In this document: positions 43,511 through 53,533 of the stretch, one piece after another | Layout of the letters: every line of letters begins with the position of its first letter | Position numbering within the stretch: position 1 is the stretch's first letter | Source of the DNA: Pseudomonadales bacterium | GTDB taxonomy: Bacteria > Pseudomonadota > Gammaproteobacteria > Pseudomonadales > Azotimanducaceae | Assembly (NCBI GenBank): GCA_041395945.1 | Contig: JAWKZN010000001.1 | Coordinates: 124,001-188,000 of the forward strand | Reading direction: 5' to 3' | Length of the DNA stretch: 64,000 nt | Program-made: the position numbers and the translations under genes | Notes under the pieces: generated by a model | What the model saw: only the letters and a program-made list of their open reading frames with translations | Database searches by the model: none | What the model was told of the DNA's origin: nothing

Positions 43511-44345
43511 GGCCCGGGTAGCAGGTGGCACGGCCGCAGGTGTGAGCGGTCCTGGGCTCTATCTGCGCTTCGTCGCTCAGTCGGTGCGCGGGCATCTGCA
43601 GTACCGGCTGTCTTTCATGCTGATGATGTTCGGTCACTTCATCACATCGGCGGTGGAAGCCGTGGGCATCTGGGCCCTGTTTGATCGATTCGGCATGCTG
43701 GCGGGCTGGTCATTGCCCCAGGTGGCCTTTCTTTACGGCATCGTGAACTGTGCCTTCCCTCTGGCAGAGGCCCTTGCGCGGGGTTTCGATGTATTCGGCA
43801 CGGAGTTCGTGAAGACGGGGGACTTCGATCGGGTGCTGGTGCGTCCGCGCAGCACACTCCTGCAGATCGCCGGATTCGATTTTCAGCTGCAGCGCATCGG
43901 CCGCCTGCTGCAGGGTCTGATTGTGCTCGGCTGGGCGATCTGCATGCTCGACATCGACTGGCACCCGGGCAAAGTCGCGCTGCTGCTGTTCACCATCTGC
44001 AGCGGGGTACTGTTCTTCTACGCGCTGTTCATTTTCCAGGCCACCCTGTCCTTCTGGGCAACGGAATCGCTGGAGATCATGAACACGCTCACCTACGGCG
44101 GCACCGAAACGGCCCAGTATCCGATGTCGATCTACCGTGAGAGCTTCTGGCGCTTCTTCACTTTCGTGGTGCCGCTCGGCTGCATCAGCTATTTCCCGAC
44201 GCTGGCCATCTTCGGCATCAACGACCCGCTGGGATCCACGCTGCTGCTGCAGTGTCTGGCACCGCTTGCAGGCTTCGTGTTCTTCGCAGCGGCGCTGTTC
44301 GCCTGGGGATTCGGCATCCGTCACTACACTTCGGCGGGTGGCTGA
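43503..44345 (+). CDS. ABC-2 type permease subunit 2
   Basis: 280 residues with about six helices. FGTEFVKTGDFDRVLVRP is the counterpart of the GNVAYELLRPLG segment in the first permease, and FLYGIVNCAFPLAEAL and GTETAQYPMSIYRE are further family patterns. The GTG at 43503 overlaps the upstream stop by 8 nt. Together with the ATPase it should form a heteromeric exporter; the closest known cases export unidentified or peptide-like compounds. Confidence 0.82.
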   Translation: MAEARVAGGTAAGVSGPGLYLRFVAQSVRGHLQYRLSFMLMMFGHFITSAVEAVGIWALFDRFGMLAGWSLPQVAFLYGIVNCAFPLAEALARGFDVFGTEFVKTGDFDRVLVRPRSTLLQIAGFDFQLQRIGRLLQGLIVLGWAICMLDIDWHPGKVALLLFTICSGVLFFYALFIFQATLSFWATESLEIMNTLTYGGTETAQYPMSIYRESFWRFFTFVVPLGCISYFPTLAIFGINDPLGSTLLLQCLAPLAGFVFFAAALFAWGFGIRHYTSAGG

Positions 44346-44473
44346 CGGTAGCGGCCCGGCGTGCTGGCGGCGGGCGTTGATTCTTGCTCGGAGTCTCCCT
44401 AGTGTAGAGCGCCATCCTCCGCGCCGGATCGCATCGCGCGCCGAGTCAGTCCGCAGTATTCAAAGGATCCACC

Positions 44474-45244
44474 ATGTCCAGGTTTGTCTCCATTGCCGAA
44501 GCCAGGGCCGCCGGCGGCCTGCGCCTCGCCGGTCTGCGCGGCATTCCCAGTCCCTGGACGGAAGCGGCCAAGGGCATCTTTCATGTGAAAGGTCTCGACT
44601 GTGTGCTCGCCGCCCAGAGCGAGACCGACGAGCCCCACGCCATTGCTGCCTGGGCGGGAGATTCCTCGGTACCGGTGGTGGCCTGGGAGAAGGAGGCCCT
44701 GCGCACCGGCTGGGCGGAAATTCTGCTGCTGGCCGAACGGCTGGCACCGGCAGTGCGGCTCATTCCGGAAGATCCGCGCACCCGGGCGGAGATGTTCGGT
44801 CTTGCCCACGAGATCTGTGGTGAGATGGGGCTGGGCTGGTGCCTGCGTCTGGAGATGCTGCGTGCGGGAATGGCCCACGGCGAAGGTTCAGGAGAGGGTT
44901 TCCCTGCGTCGGTAAGCGCCCGACTGGCGGCCAGGTACGGTTTTCATCCCGCAGATGTGCGGCAGGCGCGGGCGCGGGTACTCGACATCCTCGCGCTGCT
45001 GCACGCGACCTTGGGGGGCAAGCGCTACTTCCTCGGCGATTCGCTCAGTGCGCTGGACGTCTACTGGGCCACCTTCGCCAACCTCATCCGGCCGCTGCCG
45101 GAAGCCCAGCTGCCCATGCTGCCCTTCATGCGCGGGATCTACACCTGTAAGGACGAGGGCATTCAGGCTGCCTTCAGTGACCGTCTGGCTGCGCATCAGC
45201 GCACCGTCTACGAGCGGCATCTGGAACTGCCGGTGCCGCTCTGA
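44474..45244 (+). CDS. Glutathione S-transferase-like protein
   Basis: 256 residues. The N-terminal part is thioredoxin-like with the cis-Pro context DSSVPVVAWE, and the C-terminal helical half contains GGKRYFLGDSLSALDVYWATF, the conserved N-capping/Asp segment of GST C-terminal domains. The N-terminal active-site Cys/Ser/Tyr is not obvious. The long middle insertion (RLAPAVRLIPEDPRTRAEMFG) is unusual but seen in bacterial GST-like sets. The ATG at 44474 follows AAAGGATCC. It precedes a nitronate monooxygenase, but the gap of 77 bp does not prove an operon. Confidence 0.75.
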   Translation: MSRFVSIAEARAAGGLRLAGLRGIPSPWTEAAKGIFHVKGLDCVLAAQSETDEPHAIAAWAGDSSVPVVAWEKEALRTGWAEILLLAERLAPAVRLIPEDPRTRAEMFGLAHEICGEMGLGWCLRLEMLRAGMAHGEGSGEGFPASVSARLAARYGFHPADVRQARARVLDILALLHATLGGKRYFLGDSLSALDVYWATFANLIRPLPEAQLPMLPFMRGIYTCKDEGIQAAFSDRLAAHQRTVYERHLELPVPL

Positions 45245-45321
45245 TGTCTGTTTCAATCTCTTACGCACTGCACGACATACCCGCTTTTTTCGCCTTCATG
45301 TTCAGCAACAGGACGCCATAA

Positions 45322-46263
45322 ATGAAATTCAAGAACCGCATCACCGACCTTCTCGGCGTGGAAGTTCCCATAGTGCAGGCGCCCATGGGCTGGATTGCCC
45401 GTTCCCAGCTCGCCTCTGCCGTATCCAACGCCGGCGGCCTCGGCATCATCGAGACTTCCTCAGGCGAGCTCGATGCGGTGCGGGAAGAGATCGTAAAAAT
45501 GCGCAAACTCACCGACAAACCTTTCGGTGTGAACATCGCCCAGGCGTTTGTAAGGGATCCGGAAATCGTTCGCTTCGTGATCGATCAGGGCGTGAAGTTT
45601 GTCACCACCTCGGCAGGCAGCCCCGAACGCTACACCGAGAGTCTCAAGGCGGCAGGCCTGACCGTCTTTCATGTGGTGCCGAGCCTGTCGGCCGCATTGA
45701 AAGCGGTAGCCTGTGGCGTGGATGGTCTTGTCGTCGAGGGGGGCGAAGGCGGCGGCTTCAAGAACCCGAGGGAAGTCGCCAGCATGGTGCTGCTGCCCCT
45801 GGTACGCTCCAAGGTCGATGTGCCCATTATTGCAGCGGGTGGCTTTGTCGATGGCAGTTCGATGGCGGCAGCCTTCGCACTGGGCGCTGAGGCCGTGCAG
45901 ATGGGCACCCGGATGGTGTCGGCGGCAGAGTCGCCCGTGCACGAAAACTGGAAGAACGCGATCATCGGGGCGAAAGAAACGGATACGGTATTTCTCAACC
46001 GCGCACACTCGCCTGCGCTGCGTGCGCTGCGCACCGAAAAAACCACCAGGCTCGAAAACGACCTCGAAACCAATGCCATGTCCGAGTTCGGCCGGGCGAT
46101 CGATCTCTATTTTGGCGGCGACATGGAATCCAGTATCGCTCTGACAGGCCAGGTCTGCGGCCGCATCGATTCGGTCAGACCGGTGGCGGAGATCATCGAG
46201 GAAGTCAGGCGCGAGTTTTTCGAAACCATAGAGGCCCTGTCGAAGCGGTATCTGGCAGGTTGA
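45322..46263 (+). CDS. Nitronate monooxygenase-type flavin oxidoreductase
   Basis: 313-residue FMN-binding TIM barrel of the 2-nitropropane dioxygenase/NMO family. VPIVQAPMGWIA opens the barrel, SNAGGLGIIE and VEGGEGGGF form the flavin site, and AAGGFVDGSSMAAAFALGAEAVQMGTR (split as family blocks) follows. It oxidises alkyl nitronates or reduces quinone/enoyl-type substrates; the exact class cannot be set by eye. It converges on uup, 13 bp away. Confidence 0.87.
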   Translation: MKFKNRITDLLGVEVPIVQAPMGWIARSQLASAVSNAGGLGIIETSSGELDAVREEIVKMRKLTDKPFGVNIAQAFVRDPEIVRFVIDQGVKFVTTSAGSPERYTESLKAAGLTVFHVVPSLSAALKAVACGVDGLVVEGGEGGGFKNPREVASMVLLPLVRSKVDVPIIAAGGFVDGSSMAAAFALGAEAVQMGTRMVSAAESPVHENWKNAIIGAKETDTVFLNRAHSPALRALRTEKTTRLENDLETNAMSEFGRAIDLYFGGDMESSIALTGQVCGRIDSVRPVAEIIEEVRREFFETIEALSKRYLAG

Positions 46264-46276
46264 GCATTATCGAACA

Positions 46277-48226
46277 TCAGCTGATGTCGAGCTGCGCCCA
46301 GCGTGCGTAGGCGTCCTTCAGCCGGGCCTCGGACCGGCTGAGCGACTCGAGGGTAGCAGCGACCTCTTTGCGTGGCTTCTGGTAGAAGTCCGGATCGCTG
46401 GTGGCGGTCTGCAGTGCGGTCAGTTCGGTTTCCAGAGATTCGATCAGATCCGGTAATGCGTCCAGTTCGCGCTGCTCCTTGTAGCTCAGTTTGCGCTGTG
46501 CGGACCCTGTGTCGGAGGCCTTTCTGTCCGGCGCGGTGGCGACCGACTTCAAAGTTGCGTCATGCGCTGGAGACTTCGCGGCCTTTGTCGTTGTGTCTGT
46601 CGAGCGTTTCGCGCGGGCACTGAGCTGCTGCTGTCGATAGCGCAGCCAGTCGCTGTAGCCGCCGACATGTTCATCGATATGGCCGTCGCTGCCCATAATC
46701 AGGGTGCTGGTCACTGTGGCATCGAGGAAGCTGCGGTCGTGGCTCACCAGCAGCAGAGTGCCTGCGTAGTCGGCGAGCAGTTCTTCGAGCAGTTCGAGCG
46801 TTTCCACGTCGAGATCGTTGGTGGGTTCGTCCAGCACCAGTAGATTGGCCGGGCGGGCGAGCAGTTTTGCCAGCAGCAGGCGGTTGCGTTCTCCACCAGA
46901 CAGGGTTTTCACAGGGGAGCGTGCGCGGGCCGGAGCGAACAGGAAATCGGCGAGATAGCTGATCACGTGGCGGGGCTTGTCGTTGATCGTCAGAGTATCG
47001 GCACCGTCGGCGACGTTGTCCTGCACGGATCTTTCCGGATCGAGCTGCAGGCGCTCCTGATCGAAATAGGCGACTTCGATTTTTGTCCCCCGGGTGAGCT
47101 TGCCGCGCGTCGGTTGCAGATCGCCCAGCAGCAGTTTCAGCAGGGTGCTCTTGCCGCTGCCATTGGGGCCGATGATGCCGATCCGATCGCCGCGCAGGAT
47201 GCGCACGTTGAAGTCGCGGATGATGGGTGTGCCGTCGTAATCGAAGTCCACCTGTTCCGCGTCGAAAACGATCTGTCCGGAGCGGGTGCTGCCCGCGACC
47301 GCCATCCTCACGTTACCCTGGCGCTCGATGCGTTCGGCGCGCTCCCGGCGCATCGCTTCGAGACGCCGAACCCGACCTTCGTTGCGGGTGCGCCGCGCCT
47401 TGATACCCTGCCGGATCCAGACTTCCTCCTGGGCAAGCTCGATATCGAAACGGCGGTTTTCATCGGCTTCAGCCTCGAGCTGAGCCGCCTTGCGCGCCAG
47501 GTATTCGGCGTAGCTGCCGGGATAGGAGCGCAGTATGCCGCGATCCAGTTCGATGATGCGGGTAGCGAGCCGGTCGATGAAGGCGCGGTCGTGGGTAATG
47601 AAGACCACACAGCCCGAGTAACCGAGCAGTGCTTCTTCGAGGCTGGTGATGGCATCGATGTCCAGATGGTTGGTCGGCTCGTCCAGCAGCAGCACGTCCG
47701 GTTCGCTGACCAGGGCCTGGCCGAGCATGGCGCGGCGTCGGATACCGCCACTGCACTCGGACATGAGTGCATCCTCGGGCAGCGACAGACGATCGAGCAC
47801 CGCGTCTACCCGCTGGGAACCTTCCCAGGCACCGGCCCGCTCGATCTCTTCCTGCAGACGACTCAAGGCAGCCAGCGCCGCCTCGGTATCTTCCGCTTCA
47901 CCCAGATGGTGGCTGAGATAGTGATAACGGGAGAGCAGGGCGGCGTGGTCGCCGAGCCCGGCGGACACCACATCAAACAGACTGGCGACTTCGATTTCCG
48001 GCACTTCCTGGGCGAGGCGGGCGACCCGCAGACCGCCCTGGCGGGCCACCTGCCCGCTGTCCAGGGTCCGCTCGCCGGCCAGCACATTGAGCAGTGTCGA
48101 CTTGCCGGTGCCGTTGCGTCCGATCAGACACAGCCGCTCGCCGGAATCGATGCTCAGGTCCACACCATCGAGGAGGGGTACATGGCCGAAGGCGAGGCTG
48201 GCATTCTGGAGGCGGATGAGTGGCAT
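46277..48226 (-). CDS. uup: ABC-F ATPase Uup
   Basis: 649 residues with two ATPase cassettes and a C-terminal coiled coil, the layout of Uup, a soluble ABC-F protein that acts on ribosomes and in replication-related stress. First cassette: GRNGTGKST, SGGIRRRAML and LLLDEPTNHLD. Second: GPNGSGKST, LSGGERNRLLL and LVLDEPTNDLD. The linker between cassettes is basic and helical (RRLEAMRRERAERIERQG). The last 70 residues contain the coiled coil (LIESLETELTALQTAT). It is divergent from glcD. Confidence 0.92.
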   Translation of the reverse strand: MPLIRLQNASLAFGHVPLLDGVDLSIDSGERLCLIGRNGTGKSTLLNVLAGERTLDSGQVARQGGLRVARLAQEVPEIEVASLFDVVSAGLGDHAALLSRYHYLSHHLGEAEDTEAALAALSRLQEEIERAGAWEGSQRVDAVLDRLSLPEDALMSECSGGIRRRAMLGQALVSEPDVLLLDEPTNHLDIDAITSLEEALLGYSGCVVFITHDRAFIDRLATRIIELDRGILRSYPGSYAEYLARKAAQLEAEADENRRFDIELAQEEVWIRQGIKARRTRNEGRVRRLEAMRRERAERIERQGNVRMAVAGSTRSGQIVFDAEQVDFDYDGTPIIRDFNVRILRGDRIGIIGPNGSGKSTLLKLLLGDLQPTRGKLTRGTKIEVAYFDQERLQLDPERSVQDNVADGADTLTINDKPRHVISYLADFLFAPARARSPVKTLSGGERNRLLLAKLLARPANLLVLDEPTNDLDVETLELLEELLADYAGTLLLVSHDRSFLDATVTSTLIMGSDGHIDEHVGGYSDWLRYRQQQLSARAKRSTDTTTKAAKSPAHDATLKSVATAPDRKASDTGSAQRKLSYKEQRELDALPDLIESLETELTALQTATSDPDFYQKPRKEVAATLESLSRSEARLKDAYARWAQLDIS

Positions 48227-48349
48227 CGAGGGAGGGTCCCAAATGGCGGGGCGAGCATGCTAGGGAAACTCTGAGCGAGTATCAACGCCTCAGCGTGTCG
48301 TACCGGCGTCCGGGAGTTAGTATGGGTCCGGACAAATAAGGTTGATTGC

Positions 48350-49801
48350 ATGAATCCAGCGGTTCTCAAACGTCTGAGCACAGCGCTGCCGCGCCAGTGT
48401 CTGATATCGAATCCCGCCGCGTTGCGGGTTTTCGAATCAGATGGGCTCAGTGCCATCCGCCAGATGCCCGGTCTGGTGGTGTTGCCTGAAACCCAGGAGC
48501 AGCTGCGTACCGTTCTCAGGGTCTGCCGCGAACTCCATGTCCCCGTGGTGCCCCGGGGGGCGGGTACCGGACTGTCCGGTGGTGCACGTCCCCTGGCGGA
48601 TGGCGTGCTGCTGGGGCTGTCAAAACTGAGCCGTATTCTGGAAATCGATCTCGACAACTGTGCGGCTCGGGTCGAGCCGGGGGTACGCAACCTGGCCATC
48701 AGCGAAGCCGCGGCCGTTCACGGTCTCTACTACGCGCCAGATCCTTCCTCACAGATCGCCTGCTCGATCGGTGGCAATGTCGCTGAGAATGCCGGTGGCG
48801 TGCACTGTCTGAAATACGGGCTCACGGTGCACAACGTGATCGGGCTGAGAATGCTGACCATCGAAGGTGAAGAGCTGACGCTCGGCGGCCTTGGTGCCGG
48901 CCCGCCCGGTCTCGATCTGCTGGCGTTGATCTGTGGCAGTGAAGGTCTGCTGGGTGTCATCAGCGAGGTGTGGGTCCGGCTGCTGCCGATACCGCCGACA
49001 AAGCGGGTTCTTCTGGGTGCGTTCGCTTCCGTGTCAGCCGCAGCGGATGCGGTGAGCGCCATCATCGCCCGGGGTCTTGTGCCGGCGGGTCTGGAGATGA
49101 TGGACCGTCTGGCGATCGAAGCGGCGGAGGCCTATGTGCACGCCGGATATCCCTCGGAGGCAGAGGCCATCCTGCTCTGTGAGCTGGATGGTGTGGCAGA
49201 GGAGGTGGCCGCGGATGCGGGCCTCGTGACCCGGGTGTTCGACGAGATGGGCGCTTACGAGATCCAGGCGGCAGAAGATGCGGATGAACAGGCGCGACTG
49301 TGGCTGGGCCGGAAAGCTGCGTTTCCAGCTGTTGGTCGGCTTGCGCCCGACTACTACTGCATGGATGGCACCATTCCACGGCATCGCCTCGCCGAAGTGC
49401 TGGCGCAGATCCGTACGCTCTCCGAGCAGTTCAAGCTTCGGGTCGCCAATGTGTTCCATGCCGGCGACGGCAATCTTCATCCCCTGATTCTCTACGATGC
49501 GAATCTGCCCGGAGAACTCGAGCGGGCGGAAGAATTCGGTGGTCGAATCCTCGAACTCTGTGTGCGGGTGGGTGGTACGGTCACCGGCGAACACGGTGTG
49601 GGTGTGGAAAAACTCGACCAGATGTGCACCCAGTTCGGTGCTGCTGAGCTCGCACAGTTTTTCCGGGTGAAGGACGCCTTCGACCCGGAGCACCTGCTCA
49701 ATCCCGGCAAGGCGATTCCGACGCTGAGCCGCTGCGCGGAGCTGGGCGGCATGCACGTGCACGCCGGCCGCCTGCCCTTTCCCAATCTGGATCGTTTCTG
49801 A
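48350..49801 (+). CDS. glcD: Glycolate oxidase subunit GlcD
   Basis: 483-residue FAD-linked oxidase subunit. The PCMH-type FAD domain has VVPRGAGTGLSGGA (near residues 63-77) and SIGGNVAENAGG; the C-terminal cap contains NVFHAGDGNLHP and GEHGVGVEK, which define this enzyme family with the conserved His/Glu substrate side. It is the catalytic subunit that oxidises glycolate (or D-lactate) to glyoxylate. The ATG at 48350 is 6 nt after a weak AAGG. First gene of glcDEF. Confidence 0.92.
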   Translation: MNPAVLKRLSTALPRQCLISNPAALRVFESDGLSAIRQMPGLVVLPETQEQLRTVLRVCRELHVPVVPRGAGTGLSGGARPLADGVLLGLSKLSRILEIDLDNCAARVEPGVRNLAISEAAAVHGLYYAPDPSSQIACSIGGNVAENAGGVHCLKYGLTVHNVIGLRMLTIEGEELTLGGLGAGPPGLDLLALICGSEGLLGVISEVWVRLLPIPPTKRVLLGAFASVSAAADAVSAIIARGLVPAGLEMMDRLAIEAAEAYVHAGYPSEAEAILLCELDGVAEEVAADAGLVTRVFDEMGAYEIQAAEDADEQARLWLGRKAAFPAVGRLAPDYYCMDGTIPRHRLAEVLAQIRTLSEQFKLRVANVFHAGDGNLHPLILYDANLPGELERAEEFGGRILELCVRVGGTVTGEHGVGVEKLDQMCTQFGAAELAQFFRVKDAFDPEHLLNPGKAIPTLSRCAELGGMHVHAGRLPFPNLDRF

Positions 49802-49820
49802 TGGGCTGCTGCAGGAAGGC

Positions 49821-50930
49821 ATGGAACTGCCGGGTACCCCGGGGCACGGCAGAGTACGCGAGATGACCACGCCCAGGGATCTGACAGACGAACTGCTCGA
49901 AGCGGTGCGCCGCGCCAAAGAAGGCGCGGTAGCTGTCGCCATCATGGGCAGCGGCAGCAAGACGTTCCTGACACAGGATGCCGACACCCAGTCTGAAGGC
50001 CGGCTGCTGTCCACGGCGGAACATCGCGGTGTCATCGAATACCGGCCGGAGGAGCTGGTTCTGACAGCGAGAGCGGGTACCGGACTCAAGGAAATCCAGC
50101 AGTTGCTGGCCCGGGAAAATCAGATGCTGCCCTTCGATCCGCCCCAGTTTCAGGGCAAGGGTACCCTGGGTGGTGCCGTCGCCTGTGGTCTGACCGGCCC
50201 CGCGCGGCCCTGGCGGGGCAGCGTGCGGGATGCGGTGCTCGGAGTAGTGATGATCAATGGCTTTGCCGAGCGGGTGAAGTTTGGCGGCCAGGTGGTGAAG
50301 AATGTCGCCGGTTTCGATCTGGCGCGGCTCCAGGTCGGCACGTTCGGCAGTCTCGGTGTACTGCTGGATATCAGTGTGCGGGTGATCCCGCAGGCCCCGG
50401 TGGAACTCACCTGTGAACTGGAACTGGATGCCGCCGCTGCCTTGCGCGAAATGCGCCGCTGGGCGCGGCTGCCGCTGCCGGTCACCGCAACCTGTCATAT
50501 GGACGGACGCCTGTTCGTACGCCTGTCAGGCGCCGAGTCATCGGTCTATGCCGCGGGTGCGGCGATCGGCGGTGTGCTGTCGGGTGAGGCCACGATCTGG
50601 GACAGACTGCGGGATCACGAACTGCCGCTGTTCAGATCCGGGACCGCGATGACGGTGCGTCAGCCGGCTCCTGCCGCCGCGCTGGAGCCGGGAGAAACCC
50701 TGCTGGAGTGGGGTGGTGCACGACGCTGGGGCGTGCACGGCGGTGACGGCTCAGTCGATGCCGCGGACGGACTGCCGCAGGATGCGCGGATATTCGGTGC
50801 GGGTTACGCCCGCAGTCTTTATGACCGTGCCGACCCTGTCAGCGGACGCTACCAGCACCGCCTCAAACGGGCCTTCGACCCGGATAATCTGTTCAACCCG
50901 GAGATGTGTCGTGCAGACATCACTGCCTGA
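49821..50930 (+). CDS. glcE: Glycolate oxidase subunit GlcE
   Basis: 369-residue FAD-binding subunit with only the shorter cap domain. GSGSKTF, ARAGTGLKEIQQLL, LGGAVACGLTGPARP and FGGQVVKNVAGFDLARL match GlcE. The ribosome site AGGAAGG precedes the ATG at 49821. It overlaps glcF by 20 nt. With GlcD and GlcF it forms the membrane-associated glycolate dehydrogenase. Confidence 0.9.
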   Translation: MELPGTPGHGRVREMTTPRDLTDELLEAVRRAKEGAVAVAIMGSGSKTFLTQDADTQSEGRLLSTAEHRGVIEYRPEELVLTARAGTGLKEIQQLLARENQMLPFDPPQFQGKGTLGGAVACGLTGPARPWRGSVRDAVLGVVMINGFAERVKFGGQVVKNVAGFDLARLQVGTFGSLGVLLDISVRVIPQAPVELTCELELDAAAALREMRRWARLPLPVTATCHMDGRLFVRLSGAESSVYAAGAAIGGVLSGEATIWDRLRDHELPLFRSGTAMTVRQPAPAAALEPGETLLEWGGARRWGVHGGDGSVDAADGLPQDARIFGAGYARSLYDRADPVSGRYQHRLKRAFDPDNLFNPEMCRADITA

Positions 50931-52167
50931 TCCCTACCGTCTGACCCCGCGGGGCCGGCGGGCGGAGTCGATTCTGCGCAGTTGTGTGCACTGCGGTTTC
51001 TGCAATGCCACCTGCCCGACCTACCAGGTGCTCGGTGATGAACTGGACGGTCCACGTGGCCGCATCTACCTGATCAAGGACATGCTTGAAACCCAGCAGA
51101 CAGATGAGGTTGTGGTCACCCATCTCGATCGCTGTCTGACCTGCCGCGCCTGTGAGACCACCTGCCCGAGCGGGGTCGCTTACGGAGAACTGCTGGAGAT
51201 CGGGCGGGACTTTGTTGAGACCCACCATCGCCGCGGTACCCTGGACCGTCTGACCAGGAACTGGCTGCGCAGGGTGGTGCCGCACCCTGAGGTTTTTAAT
51301 CGCTGGATGCGACTGGGTCGCTTTTTCCGGTTTCTGCTGCCGCGACGGCTGGCGTCCCAGATCTCCCGTCCGGCCGGCAGGGCCGCGGCAACGCCGGTGG
51401 CGGCGAGTTGTGGAAAGGGTCGTGTGCTGCTGCTGGATGGTTGTGTGCAGCGGCTGAGTACACCTGACACCAATCAGGCGCTGAAGCGTCTGCTGGCAGA
51501 CGCCGGGGTGGAAGTGGTGAGCCTGGCGGATGAGCAGTGCTGCGGGGGCCTGAGTCTGCATCTGGGCGCCCAGCCGGAAGCCCTCGATTACATGCGAGGC
51601 AATCTCGACGCCATCGGACCTGTGCTCGGCGAAGTCGATGCGGTGATCTCCACGGCCAGCGGCTGCGGTGTGACGCTGAAGGATTATGAGCGGCTTCTGG
51701 AGAACGAGGAGCGCCATGCGGGTGTCGCGCGGGCATTTTCCCGCAAGGTTATGGACGTGGGCGAGTATCTGCTGAGGCTGGGAGTGGGCTGGGGAAAGCG
51801 CGACGATCTGCACCGGATAGCCCTGCATCTGCCCTGTACGCTGCAGCATGGCATGGGCCTGTCTGATCCACCGCGGCAGCTGCTGGAAGCGGCCGGTTAC
51901 GAACTGGTACCGGTTCAGGACGCTCATCTGTGCTGTGGCTCGGCCGGCACCTATTCGATGCTGCAGCCGGAACTGGCGGGGACACTGCGTGCGCGCAAGC
52001 TGGAATGCCTGCAGGCGCAAGGCCCGGAGATCATCGCGACGGCCAATGTGGGGTGCCAGATGCACCTGGCGACCGAAGCGGGTGTGTCTGTGGTGCACTG
52101 GATGGAGCTGCTGGTTTCACCATCAGCGGAAGGTTCGAAGCGGGTTGAGGGGGAACAGGGTGAGTGA
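50911..52167 (+). CDS. glcF: Glycolate oxidase iron-sulfur subunit GlcF
   Basis: 418 residues from the GTG at 50911. Two 4Fe-4S motifs are visible near the start: CVHCGFCNATCP (about residues 23-34) and CLTCRACETTCP (about 72-83). Two CCG domains follow: EQCCGGLSLH and LCCGSAGTYS. These Cys clusters carry electrons from GlcD to the respiratory chain. The GTG is preferred because the protein before it has no resemblance. The next gene, an MFS transporter, overlaps by 8 nt, so the operon is glcDEF-MFS. Confidence 0.92.
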   Translation: MQTSLPDPYRLTPRGRRAESILRSCVHCGFCNATCPTYQVLGDELDGPRGRIYLIKDMLETQQTDEVVVTHLDRCLTCRACETTCPSGVAYGELLEIGRDFVETHHRRGTLDRLTRNWLRRVVPHPEVFNRWMRLGRFFRFLLPRRLASQISRPAGRAAATPVAASCGKGRVLLLDGCVQRLSTPDTNQALKRLLADAGVEVVSLADEQCCGGLSLHLGAQPEALDYMRGNLDAIGPVLGEVDAVISTASGCGVTLKDYERLLENEERHAGVARAFSRKVMDVGEYLLRLGVGWGKRDDLHRIALHLPCTLQHGMGLSDPPRQLLEAAGYELVPVQDAHLCCGSAGTYSMLQPELAGTLRARKLECLQAQGPEIIATANVGCQMHLATEAGVSVVHWMELLVSPSAEGSKRVEGEQGE

Positions 52168-53527
52168 TAAGCAGGAAGGCGGGATGGCGGACAGTCTTGC
52201 AACGGCGTCCGCTGCGCAGAAAGCCGCGGCGGTGACTGACAAGGTCACTAACGAGACCGTCACGAACGGCAGCTATGTTTTTCTGGGATTTCTGACCCTG
52301 CTCAACGTGATGAATTTCGTCGATCGCCAGTTGCTCGGCAGTTTTGCGAATTTCATCGTGCCCGATCTCGGCCTAACCAATACCCAGTTCGGACTGCTGA
52401 CCGGCCTGTTCTTCATCGTCTTCTATTCGGTGATGGGGCTGTTCATGGGTGCGCTGGCGGATATGGTGAACCGCACGAAGTTCATCGCGATCGGACTCGC
52501 CCTGTGGAGCGGGCTGACCGTGCTTTCCGGCGCGGCGAGAGGCTTCTGGAGCCTGGCAGCACCGCGGATGCTGATCGGGGTCGGCGAGTCGATCATGACC
52601 CCCACCGCCATGTCCCTGCTGTCCGATCGTTTCCCCGCGGCCCGTCTGGGCTTTGCGTCCGGCGTTTACTACATGGGTGTGCCCATCGGGGTGGGCGTCA
52701 GTCTGCTCATAGTCGGCTATCTCGGTCCTGCGATCGGCTGGCGCAACTGCTTCTACCTGCTGGGTGCCATCGGCATTGGACTGGCTGCCGTGATGTGGTT
52801 CCTGAAGGAAACCCCGCGTCGCGATCAGCTTGAACGGGATGCCCGAACGGAGCATCCAACCTTCGGTTCAATTCTGAAAACACTGGGGTTTGCGCTGCGC
52901 AGCTGTCCTGCGCTCGGACTCACCGTGGCCGGCGGAGTCTGCCTGCATTTCATCCTGGGTGCTGCCACTTTTGATCAGCTCTGGTATGTGCAGGAACGCG
53001 GCTTCGAGCGGGCGGACATCGCCCGGCTCAGCGGCTGGTTTGCAATGGCGGGTGGCATCCTCGGCAATCTCTTTGGCGGATTGGGCGGTGACTGGTTCCT
53101 GAAACGTACTGGCATGGGCAGGCCAATGTTTCTGTTCTGGGTGATGCTGGTGCTTGCGCCGTTCAATGTGCTGTATCGGATCGTCGATGCGGACAGCTTC
53201 CTGTTCTGGGCCGGTATCTTCCTCGGTTTCTTCCAGCTCGGCTGTTTTTATGGACCGACCTTTTCGACTGTGCAGGAACTGGTGCCGCCCCAGATAAGAG
53301 CCACGATTGTTGCCTTCTACATCCTGCTGCTCAACTTCGTGGGTCTGGGGATCGGCATCACCACCGGCGGTGTCATGATCGACGTGCTGATCGAGCGGGG
53401 TGTTGCGGAACCTTATTCGGTGACGCTGCTCACCTACACCTGCCTGTCTCTTCTGGCGATTCCGCTGTTCTATCTGGCGGGGCGGCGGTTCCGGGGAGAC
53501 CGGGCGCGGCTGTTTGCGGCAGTGTAG
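52160..53527 (+). CDS. MFS transporter (spinster-like)
   Basis: 455-residue, twelve-helix major facilitator. NFVDRQLLGSFANFIVPDLG after the first helix, GALADMVNRTKF between helices 2 and 3 and WRNCFYLLGAIG are typical of the Spns/HsrA-type and related gammaproteobacterial MFS group. Start GTG at 52160 overlaps the glcF stop; the ATG at 52184 is an alternative. Sitting at the end of glcDEF, it may import the acid oxidised by that enzyme, but the substrate is inferred only from position. A repeat cluster begins at 53534. Confidence 0.83.
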   Translation: MSDKQEGGMADSLATASAAQKAAAVTDKVTNETVTNGSYVFLGFLTLLNVMNFVDRQLLGSFANFIVPDLGLTNTQFGLLTGLFFIVFYSVMGLFMGALADMVNRTKFIAIGLALWSGLTVLSGAARGFWSLAAPRMLIGVGESIMTPTAMSLLSDRFPAARLGFASGVYYMGVPIGVGVSLLIVGYLGPAIGWRNCFYLLGAIGIGLAAVMWFLKETPRRDQLERDARTEHPTFGSILKTLGFALRSCPALGLTVAGGVCLHFILGAATFDQLWYVQERGFERADIARLSGWFAMAGGILGNLFGGLGGDWFLKRTGMGRPMFLFWVMLVLAPFNVLYRIVDADSFLFWAGIFLGFFQLGCFYGPTFSTVQELVPPQIRATIVAFYILLLNFVGLGIGITTGGVMIDVLIERGVAEPYSVTLLTYTCLSLLAIPLFYLAGRRFRGDRARLFAAV

Positions 53528-53533
53528 GGGTGG